In this document: piece after piece, positions 31,698 to 37,480 of the stretch
Layout: each line of letters opens with the position of its first letter
How positions within the stretch are numbered: position 1 is the first letter of the stretch
Assembly (NCBI GenBank): GCA_051003695.1
Contig: JBPCLB010000068.1
Location: forward strand, 1 to 37,480
Source: Gaiella sp051003695
GTDB lineage: Bacteria; Actinomycetota; Thermoleophilia; Gaiellales; Gaiellaceae
Direction: 5' to 3'
Length of the DNA: 37,480 nucleotides
Notes under the pieces: model-generated
What the model was told of the DNA's origin: nothing
The model's input: only the letters and a program-made list of their open reading frames with translations
The model's database searches: none
Program-made: the position numbers and the translations under genes

Positions 31698-32152
31698 CTC
31701 GGCAGGAAGGTCATCCTGTACTTGCCGATCTGCACTTCGTCGTCGTCGTCGAGCACGGCGCTGTCGATTCGATGGCGGTTGACGAAGGTGCCGTTGAGAC
31801 TGCCGAGATCGCGGATCGTGAACCGGTTGTCAACCCGCAAGATCTCCGCGTGGCGTCGCGACACGGTCACGTCGTCGAGGAAGACGTCACAATCGGGAGA
31901 GCGGCCGATCAGGGTTCGTTCCCCCGCCGCCTGAAAGCTCTCGCCCGCTCGGCCACCACCCGAGCGGACGACGAGCGCAGGCCCCCGCAGACCCTCGGCA
32001 AGCGCGTCGGCGGCCTCGGCCACCTCGTCCGGGCCGAGGCTCAGGGTCGTCTCCGCCGCGTCTTCGTGACGGAGGAACGCCCCGCACCGCGCGCAGTAGT
32101 TCGCCGCCTCCGGGTTCTGGAACCCGCACTCGGGACAGTAGACGTGGCTCAC
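31694..32152 (-). CDS. garA: GarA/OdhI-like FHA protein with N-terminal zinc ribbon
   Basis: 152 residues. N-terminal zinc ribbon C6-C9-C20-C23 (YCPECGFQNPEAANYCARCG), an ETT motif at 34-36 equivalent in position and sequence to the kinase target of GarA/OdhI (ETTSVF), then an FHA domain (~58-150) with GRS at 83-85, DDVTVSRRHAE, GSLNGTFVN and DEVQIGKYRMTFL, very close to GarA. In mycobacteria and corynebacteria the protein binds and controls 2-oxoglutarate dehydrogenase and glutamate enzymes until phosphorylated by PknG/PknB. Start GTG 32152; the first Cys follows at residue 6. Pairing with the FtsR-like gene is the conserved actinobacterial arrangement. Confidence 0.88.
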   Translation of the reverse strand: MSHVYCPECGFQNPEAANYCARCGAFLRHEDAAETTLSLGPDEVAEAADALAEGLRGPALVVRSGGGRAGESFQAAGERTLIGRSPDCDVFLDDVTVSRRHAEILRVDNRFTIRDLGSLNGTFVNRHRIDSAVLDDDDEVQIGKYRMTFLPR

Positions 32153-32249
32153 GGCTCTGCGCCTGCTCTCCGTAGCTCCAGATCGATGCCGTGTCTTCCC
32201 GGCCGATTCACCACGAAGCGAGCCGGAGGCGAGCGGCGGAGGCCAGCAT

Positions 32250-32774
32250 TCATGCTGCTTCGTCGGTCGGATCGACGTGCGACAGGATCGAGGCGAGGTC
32301 GTCGGCGCCGACGTGTGTGACATCGCCTCGGGTGCGCCGGTAGCGCTCGGCTCTGAGAATGTCGATCTGCCCGTGAAGCACCCGCCGGCGCAAGGACACG
32401 TCGTCCTCCTCACGCTCGAGCAGCCGGATCGCGTCGCGAAGCTCGTCGGTCGCCATCGTCGCCACGGCGGGGACCGGGCCGAGGTCGTGCGGCGCAGGCA
32501 GGTCGCCGGTGCCCTCGAAGATCGACCTTGTCGCTGCCTGCCCCGACGGTGCCGTGAGCTCACCCTCGGCGAGGCGGATCTTCACGCGTTGCACGAGCTC
32601 GCGGCGTAGATGGTCGATGCGCTCGTGGAGGTCTCGACGACGGACGGAAACGTCATCCTCTTCTCGTTCGAGCGCGGTGAGACGCGTTGCGAGCGCATCG
32701 TCGGTGAGGGCGTTGAGATCGGGGAAGGGTTCCACGCGTGCCTTTCGCTCCGGGCCGGATTCAACCTGAGCCAC
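32250..32774 (-). CDS. rsiG: RsiG-like (c-di-GMP-binding anti-sigma) coiled-coil protein
   Basis: 174 residues, helical, with two nearly identical segments: ALEREEDDVSVRRRDLH at ~35-50 and LLEREEDDVSLRRRVLH at ~118-134. Both fit the RsiG signature E-x3-S-x2-R-x3-Q-x3-D except that Gln is His: E39, S43, R46, H50, D54 and E123, S127, R130, H134, D138. In Streptomyces RsiG, two such helices form an antiparallel coiled coil that binds c-di-GMP and holds the sigma factor WhiG. A loop of ~55 residues joins the two helices here. The ligand and the sigma partner are inferred; no WhiG-type sigma gene is in the window. Start ATG 32774, 15 bp after the preceding gene; 97 bp separate it from garA. Confidence 0.72.
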   Translation of the reverse strand: MAQVESGPERKARVEPFPDLNALTDDALATRLTALEREEDDVSVRRRDLHERIDHLRRELVQRVKIRLAEGELTAPSGQAATRSIFEGTGDLPAPHDLGPVPAVATMATDELRDAIRLLEREEDDVSLRRRVLHGQIDILRAERYRRTRGDVTHVGADDLASILSHVDPTDEAA

Positions 32775-32789
32775 TGTCAGGGGTCAACC

Positions 32790-35309
32790 TCAGCTTGAGG
32801 CTTGCTCCGTGATTCGACGTCCGCTCTCGCCTCCCTCCACGGCGTTCTCGATCGCGTCTGCCAGCTCGTCTGCCAGGAGCTCGGACGCTTCGGCGTTCGC
32901 TCCCTCGGCGAAGACGTGCACGATCGGCTCGTGCGGATCCAAGAGCGCCTGCACCCAGCCCCGTTCGTCGAAGGCCTTGACCCCGTCGAGCAGGTCGAGC
33001 TCGCGCTCGGCGAGCCGTTCGTGCACCACGCGCATGACCAGCCCTTTCCGCGACCAGGGGCACGGAAGCGCACGCCGGACGAGGACCGGCTGCGGTAGCT
33101 CGTCGACGAGCTCCGAGAGGGCGCGACCCGAGCTCGCCAGCAGCTCGAGCAGCTTGCACGACGCTGACATCGCGTCGTAGCCGGGAACGACGTCCGGAAA
33201 GACGAAGCCACCGGTCGGCGCGCCCGCGAAGAGCACCGACGGCTCGGCGGCGGCATGGGTGAGCGCGCTCACGGAGTGTTGCGTCCGGAGGACCGTGAGT
33301 CCGGAGTCTCGGGCGAGATCGTCGACGAGTCCAGTAGCCGTGACGGGCACGGCTACGATTCCGGCCCTTCCGGCGAGCGCGAGCAGGCGCACGACAAGCA
33401 GGAGCGCAAGATCGCGCGCAAGCTCTCTCCCCGTTTCGTCGACCAGTACGAGGCGCTCCGCCGCGCGGTCGAACACGAGGCCCAGATCGGCCCCGACACC
33501 GGTGACGATGCGTTGCACGTCGGCGGTCGCGAGCTCCGGCGTGCCCGAGTCCTCGACGAGGAACGCATGCGTCGCGATCGCCTCCACGCCCAGAGGCCCG
33601 AAGACCAGCGGCAGTGTGAACGAGGCAGCCGAATAGCCGTAATCGACGGCGATCCTGAAACGCCGGCTGCGCATCAGCGCCGGATCGAGCGCGTCGATCA
33701 GGTCCTGCGCGTAGCTCTCGCGGACACGGGCGGGATAGGTGGTCTCCCCCACGTCGGCGAACGTCGCGCGCCGAGGCTCTTGCCGGCTGAAATGCTTCTC
33801 GAGCTCCTTGCGTAGCGACTCGCTCATCTGCACGCCCGGTGCCTCGAACACTCGCACCTGCACCATCTCCTCCTCGGTGCTCGAGCAACCGACGTGCACC
33901 CCGGCAGCGACGCCCTGCGTCTTCAGCACGTGCCGTGTGATCGCCGCCGGAGAGACGCGCAGGTCGGCTACGTCGACGCCGGTGGAGGTGAGGCCGGAGA
34001 TCAACGCTCGCTGGATCATGCGGCAGGCGTCGGGAGCATCACGGCTCGCGACGACCCGATCACCGCGACGCAGCGCGGTTCCGAGCGCACCGGCAAGACG
34101 GACCGCCGTCTCCGGCGTGAGGTCGACGTTGACGAGCCCGACGACGCCGTCGTCGCCGAAGACGCTCCGGTTCGCGCGGGTCTCCCAGACGACGCTCTCG
34201 TGGATCTGCGCACCCGTCTCGATCTCCTTGAAGGGATAGACGCGGACACCCGGATAGAGCGTCGCCTCCTCACCCACCGTGACCTGATCGCCGATTGCGA
34301 CGCCCTCGTGCACACGCACGTGATCGCGGAGGCTGCAGCGGCGGCCGACGATCGCGCCCTCGATCACCGCTCCCGGGCCGATGTAGGTCGCGGCGTCGAC
34401 GACGCTGCGGACGATCCGCGCGCCATGCTGGACGATGACGCCGCGGGAGAGCACCGTGTGCGACCCGATCGAGGCGCTGTCCGCGATCCGGCAGTTCGAG
34501 CCGACGAACGCCGGGCCCTCGACCCCGGCGACGTCGTCGATGTCGACGTCCTCGGCGACCCAGACGTTGCCGCGCAGGCGCAGGCCGGGAATGTTCAGCC
34601 GGGTGAGATCGTCGAGCACGTCGAGATTCGCCTGGTGGAACTGCTCGAGCGTGCCGATGTCCTGCCAGTAGCCGTCGAGCACGTGCCCGTGGATCGGCCG
34701 TCCCATCTCGAGCAGGAGCGGGAAGAGCTCCGTCGAGAAATCGAACGGCCTGTCGTCCGGCACGTGGCGCAGGACATCCGGCTCGATCACGTAGATGCCG
34801 GTGTTGATCGTGTCCGAGAAGACCTGCCCCCACGACGGCTTCTCGAGAAAGCGCTCGACGCGCCCATCCTCGTCCATGACGACGATTCCGAACTCGAGCG
34901 GGTCGTCGACCGACTTGAGGCCGAGCGTCACCGCCGCGCCGGACGCGCGGTGCGCCTCCACGAGCGACCCGAGATCGACGTCGCAGAGAGCGTCGCCGGA
35001 GATCACGAGGAAGGTCTCGTCGAGCTGTTGCCGGGCAAGTCGCACGGAACCCGCAGTCCCTGCAGGCTGCTCCTCGACGGAGTAGTCGATCGAGACCCCG
35101 AGCGACTCCCCGTCGGCGAAATGCGCGCGGATCGCCTGCGGCATGAATGCGAGGGTGACGACGATCTCCTCGAAGCCGTGCGTGCGAAGCAGCTCGACGA
35201 CGTGCTCCATGCACGGCTTGCCGACGATCGGGACCATCGGCTTGGGTTGATTCGAGGTGAGCGGCCTGAGCCGGGTCCCTTCGCCGCCGGCCATGACGAC
35301 GGCTTTCAT
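32790..35309 (-). CDS. Sugar-phosphate nucleotidyltransferase fused to beta-helix and degenerate phosphohexomutase
   Basis: 839 residues, three parts. 1-~235: nucleotidyltransferase, MKAVVMAGGEGTRLRP, NQPKPMVPIVGKP, SGDALCDVD, EKPSWGQVFSDTINTGIYV, consistent with mannose-1-phosphate guanylyltransferase. ~250-370: left-handed beta-helix. ~375-839: phosphomannomutase fold, but the TASHNP loop reads GCSSTE (474-479) and the metal loop DGDADR reads DRAAER, so mutase activity is probably lost. Related ~830-residue proteins occur in Streptomyces with similar degeneration (recalled). It should make GDP- or other NDP-sugars for envelope glycans. It overlaps pgsA by ATGA. Confidence 0.9.
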   Translation of the reverse strand: MKAVVMAGGEGTRLRPLTSNQPKPMVPIVGKPCMEHVVELLRTHGFEEIVVTLAFMPQAIRAHFADGESLGVSIDYSVEEQPAGTAGSVRLARQQLDETFLVISGDALCDVDLGSLVEAHRASGAAVTLGLKSVDDPLEFGIVVMDEDGRVERFLEKPSWGQVFSDTINTGIYVIEPDVLRHVPDDRPFDFSTELFPLLLEMGRPIHGHVLDGYWQDIGTLEQFHQANLDVLDDLTRLNIPGLRLRGNVWVAEDVDIDDVAGVEGPAFVGSNCRIADSASIGSHTVLSRGVIVQHGARIVRSVVDAATYIGPGAVIEGAIVGRRCSLRDHVRVHEGVAIGDQVTVGEEATLYPGVRVYPFKEIETGAQIHESVVWETRANRSVFGDDGVVGLVNVDLTPETAVRLAGALGTALRRGDRVVASRDAPDACRMIQRALISGLTSTGVDVADLRVSPAAITRHVLKTQGVAAGVHVGCSSTEEEMVQVRVFEAPGVQMSESLRKELEKHFSRQEPRRATFADVGETTYPARVRESYAQDLIDALDPALMRSRRFRIAVDYGYSAASFTLPLVFGPLGVEAIATHAFLVEDSGTPELATADVQRIVTGVGADLGLVFDRAAERLVLVDETGRELARDLALLLVVRLLALAGRAGIVAVPVTATGLVDDLARDSGLTVLRTQHSVSALTHAAAEPSVLFAGAPTGGFVFPDVVPGYDAMSASCKLLELLASSGRALSELVDELPQPVLVRRALPCPWSRKGLVMRVVHERLAERELDLLDGVKAFDERGWVQALLDPHEPIVHVFAEGANAEASELLADELADAIENAVEGGESGRRITEQASS

Positions 35310-35854
35310 CGGGCGAGCTCCCGGCGAGCGTCGATGACGTACTGGGCGGCTGCGATCACCGCGAGCCCGAGGTTGACGTAAAAGCAGGCGAGCGGCCACC
35401 ACGTCCCCTGCTCGGTCACGAGCACGAAACCGAGGGAGGCGTAGAGGCCCCAGGTAGCGATCTTCCCGAGTCGCGAGACCTCCAGTGAATACCCGCGTGG
35501 CGCGATGAGCTTGTATCCCGCGATCAGCACGACATCACGCAGGAGGATCACGAGCGCGATCCACGGAAGGCGGTCGTAGACGACGAGGAGCAGGACGGAG
35601 ACGTCGATCAGCAAGCGATCGGCGAGCGGGTCGGCAACCTTCCCGAACGCCGATTCGACGCGCCAGCGGCGCGCGAGCCAGCCGTCGATCTGATCTGTCG
35701 TGCCCGCCGCGCCGAACACCAGGCCCGCAGCCCAGCTCGGCCCCTCGCTCTCGCGTGCGAGGAGCCAGACGAACACCGGGATCGCGAAGAACCGGACGAT
35801 CGTCAACGCGTTCGGGAGTTGCCGGAGTGTCGGCGAGACGGGTGCCGTCGTCAT
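35306..35854 (-). CDS. pgsA: CDP-alcohol phosphatidyltransferase (PgsA family)
   Basis: 182-residue integral membrane enzyme of phospholipid synthesis. The family motif D57-G-x2-A-R-x8-G-x3-D-x3-D79 is complete (DGWLARRWRVESAFGKVADP, then LADR). Several hydrophobic segments follow. The likely reaction is transfer of phosphatidyl from CDP-diacylglycerol to glycerol-3-phosphate; a phosphatidylinositol-phosphate-type acceptor cannot be excluded. First gene of the operon reaching to apt. ATG start with TACCCT at 8 nt. Confidence 0.88.
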   Translation of the reverse strand: MTTAPVSPTLRQLPNALTIVRFFAIPVFVWLLARESEGPSWAAGLVFGAAGTTDQIDGWLARRWRVESAFGKVADPLADRLLIDVSVLLLVVYDRLPWIALVILLRDVVLIAGYKLIAPRGYSLEVSRLGKIATWGLYASLGFVLVTEQGTWWPLACFYVNLGLAVIAAAQYVIDARRELAR

Positions 35855-35862
35855 CCCCGCAT

Positions 35863-35872
35863 AGGGTAGTGT
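35863..35872. promoter_or_regulatory. Overlapping divergent -10 elements between pgsA and hutF
   Basis: Plus-strand TAGTGT (35867-35872) lies 8 nt before GTG 35881; minus-strand TACCCT (35863-35868) lies 8 nt before ATG 35854. They share 2 bp in a 26-bp intergenic region, so two polymerases could not bind at the same time. Confidence 0.55.
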
Positions 35873-35880
35873 CGCGCGTC

Positions 35881-36891
35881 GTGGCCCGGACGTTGTCGCT
35901 GCCCGGCTTCGTCAACGCGCACAGCCACGCCTTTCAGCGTGCGCTGCGCGGACGTGCCGCGGGCCGGGACTTCTGGGCGTGGCGGGACGGGATGCTCGAG
36001 GAGGCGGATCGGCACTCGTTCGAGACCGTGCGGGCGCTGTACTCCGACACGTATCGCGAGATGCGTGCCGCAGGCTTCACGGCGGTCGGTGAGTTCCACT
36101 ACCTGGGTCTCGACGCCGCGTTCGCCGCGGCCGAGGCGGCAGCGGAGGCCGAGCTCGGTCTCGTGTTGCTGCACGTCGCGTATGCGCGTGGTGGCCTCGA
36201 GCGGATGCGGCAGACGTCCGTGTCGGAGTACGTGCGGGAGGTCGAGGCGATGCGGGACGGGGGGATCGCCGTCGGTGTCGCCCCCCACTCCGTCCGGGCC
36301 TGTCCCCGATCGTGGCTGGAAGAGATCGGCCGGTACGCGGCCGCCGAGAAGCTCGTGCTGCATGTTCATGCGGACGAGCAGCCGCGCGAGATCGAGGAGT
36401 GCCTCGCCGAGCACGGCTGCCGACCGGTCCAGCTGCTCGAGGAGACGGGCTGTCTAGGCTCGCGGACGACGGTCGTCCACGCGACGCACGCGGACGACTC
36501 CGAGCTCGACCTCCTGCGCGATAGCGGCTCGACCGTCTGCGCCTGCCCCACGACCGAAGCGGACCTCGGCGACGGGTTCATCGCAGCTGTCCGGATGCGA
36601 CACCGAGGCATGTCGCTCTGCATCGGATCGGACTCGAACGTGCGCATCGCTCCGCTCGAGGAGCTGCGCGAGCTCGAGGGCATCGCGCGGCGGCAGAGCG
36701 GCGCGCGCGGCGTCTTCTCGACAAACGATCTGCTCGAGATCGGCGGCGCACGCGGCGGTGCGGCTCTCGGGCTCGATCGCTGGGATCCCATCGAGATCGA
36801 CCTCGACCATCCCTCGCTCGCCTACGTCGCGGCCCAGGATGTGCCTGCAGCGCTGATCGCCGGGTGTGCCGCGGACGTTGTCGTAGGCTGA
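35881..36891 (+). CDS. HutF-like formimidoylglutamate deiminase / amidohydrolase
   Basis: 336 residues. The amidohydrolase barrel carries FVNAHSHAFQRALRGR (metal HxH), FWAWRDGMLEE, GEFHYLG, APHSVRACP, LHVHADEQPREIEECLAEHG, VVHATHAD, CPTTEADLGDG and IGSDSN (catalytic Asp), a pattern specific to HutF, which deiminates N-formimino-glutamate in histidine degradation. It is ~110 residues shorter than typical HutF: the N-terminal strands before the HxH and the C-terminal part of the beta-sandwich are missing. GTG 35881 with TAGTGT at 8 nt is the start. No other hut genes are nearby, so the substrate may differ. Confidence 0.8.
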   Translation: MARTLSLPGFVNAHSHAFQRALRGRAAGRDFWAWRDGMLEEADRHSFETVRALYSDTYREMRAAGFTAVGEFHYLGLDAAFAAAEAAAEAELGLVLLHVAYARGGLERMRQTSVSEYVREVEAMRDGGIAVGVAPHSVRACPRSWLEEIGRYAAAEKLVLHVHADEQPREIEECLAEHGCRPVQLLEETGCLGSRTTVVHATHADDSELDLLRDSGSTVCACPTTEADLGDGFIAAVRMRHRGMSLCIGSDSNVRIAPLEELRELEGIARRQSGARGVFSTNDLLEIGGARGGAALGLDRWDPIEIDLDHPSLAYVAAQDVPAALIAGCAADVVVG

Positions 36892-36908
36892 GCTGCGGCG
36901 TCGCGCTG

Positions 36909-36914
36909 TAGCCT
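36909..36914 (+). promoter_or_regulatory. -10 element TAGCCT for the thioredoxin gene
   Basis: TAGCCT, GACGACT, then GTG 36922. Leaderless-type spacing. Confidence 0.5.
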
Positions 36915-36921
36915 GACGACT

Positions 36922-37480
36922 GTGGACGTGACCGAGGCAACCTTCGACGACGCGGTCGTCCAGCGTTCACACGCGCATCCCGTGCTCGTCGACTTCTGGG
37001 CCGAATGGTGCGGCCCGTGCAAGACGCTCACCCCGGTGCTCGAGCGTGAGGTCGAGTCACGCGGTGGCGCGGTCGAGCTCGTGAAGATCGACATCGATGC
37101 GAACCAGGCGCTCGCCCAGCGCTTCGGGGTGAGCGGAATCCCGGCGGTGAAGGCATTTCGGGACGGCAGGATCGTGTCCGAGTTCACCGGTGCGCTCTCC
37201 CCCACCGCTGTGTCGACGTTTCTCGACGAGCTACTCGCGCCGCCCCGAGCGCTGGCGTTGATCGACGAGCTCCGCGCCTCGCGTGAGCTACCCCGGATCG
37301 TCGCGCTGCTGGACGACGACGACATTCCGGGCGCCCTCGAGGCGATCCTCGCTCTGTTGCCGTCCGCTGACGAGGCGGGCCGGGACCGTCTCCGCGAGGT
37401 CGCTGTGGCGCTCTACGAACTGGTCGGTGTCGAGGATCCCTTCGTCGTCGCGCACCGGCGCCGGTTCGCTGCCGCCTTGT
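36922..37480 (+). CDS. Thioredoxin-domain protein, CnoX/YbbN-like (3' end outside window)
   Basis: 186 residues visible, open at the window edge. Thioredoxin fold at 1-~105 with WCGPC (C30, C33) in VLVDFWAEWCGPCKTLTPVL and the cis-Pro segment VSGIPAVKAF. After residue ~115 helical, TPR-like sequence begins (ALLDDDDIPGALEAILALL; REVAVALYELVG), the architecture of CnoX/YbbN chaperedoxins, which protect proteins from oxidative aggregation and hand them to chaperones. Unlike E. coli CnoX, both active-site cysteines are present, so disulphide chemistry is likely. Confidence 0.88.
   Translation, partial: MDVTEATFDDAVVQRSHAHPVLVDFWAEWCGPCKTLTPVLEREVESRGGAVELVKIDIDANQALAQRFGVSGIPAVKAFRDGRIVSEFTGALSPTAVSTFLDELLAPPRALALIDELRASRELPRIVALLDDDDIPGALEAILALLPSADEAGRDRLREVAVALYELVGVEDPFVVAHRRRFAAAL

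Noticed and set aside
1..37480. tRNA, rRNA, insertion sequences or prophage genes
   Set aside because: Read through for T-loop motifs (GGTTCGAATCC-like), transposase or integrase motifs and terminal repeats; none was convincing. The intein and the two-hairpin repeat are the only mobile-like elements.

Overview
The window is very GC-rich bacterial DNA, gene-dense on both strands, and reads as an actinobacterium outside the classical Streptomyces/Mycobacterium groups. Class Thermoleophilia (Gaiellales/Solirubrobacterales-like) is my best inference. The support is a recA-recX-(rny)-miaB-miaA-dapF-hflX order as in actinobacteria, an actinobacterial-type DapD, a GarA (FHA) / FtsR-like (MerR) gene pair, an RsiG-like protein, a MurT/GatD pair, and many start codons preceded at 6-9 nt by TANNNT, the mark of leaderless transcripts common in actinobacteria.

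Layout. (1) 1-4869: nucleoside/BMP-type ABC importer (lipoprotein end, double ATPase, two permeases), followed by a small membrane protein. (2) 5423-12565: RodZ-like HTH membrane protein, CinA, ThpR, RecA (split by a 362-residue homing-endonuclease intein), RecX, RNase Y. A LexA-type box lies inside thpR just before recA. (3) 12778-16789: small-molecule kinase, MiaB, MiaA, and a DapF-like protein in which both catalytic cysteines are serines. (4) 16913-20077 (minus): succinylase-branch lysine/DAP genes dapE-dapC-dapD. (5) 20109-22330: an HflX GTPase fused in frame to a complete dUTPase, then a Nudix hydrolase. (6) 22457-24585 (minus): MurT/GatD lipid II amidation enzymes, divergent from a protein made of homing-endonuclease-associated repeats. 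(7) 25336-28357: class II glutamine amidotransferase and two convergent sigma-70 genes, the minus-strand one looking like the primary sigma. (8) 28541-30336: UppP, then a 406-bp intergenic region holding a candidate 111-nt structured small RNA and the second copy of a two-hairpin repeat, then two small ORFs. (9) 30496-35854 (minus): one tightly packed operon pgsA - sugar-nucleotidyltransferase/pseudo-phosphomutase - RsiG-like c-di-GMP anti-sigma - GarA-like FHA - FtsR-like MerR - apt. (10) 35881-37480: HutF-like deaminase and a CnoX-like thioredoxin running off the end.

Functional themes are envelope precursor supply (DAP, lipid II amidation, UppP, PgsA, sugar nucleotides), DNA repair and nucleotide sanitation (RecA/RecX/CinA/dUTPase/Nudix), tRNA and RNA processing, and signalling by phospho-threonine (FHA) and probably c-di-GMP.

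The least expected items are: the candidate small RNA at 29620-29730; the 96-nt two-hairpin repeat at 2251-2346 and 29733-29828 with compensatory base changes; the HflX-dUTPase fusion; the Ser/Ser DapF; the RsiG-like protein with Gln-to-His in both c-di-GMP motifs; and the near-universal leaderless promoter signature, including face-to-face overlapping -10 elements at 35863-35872.
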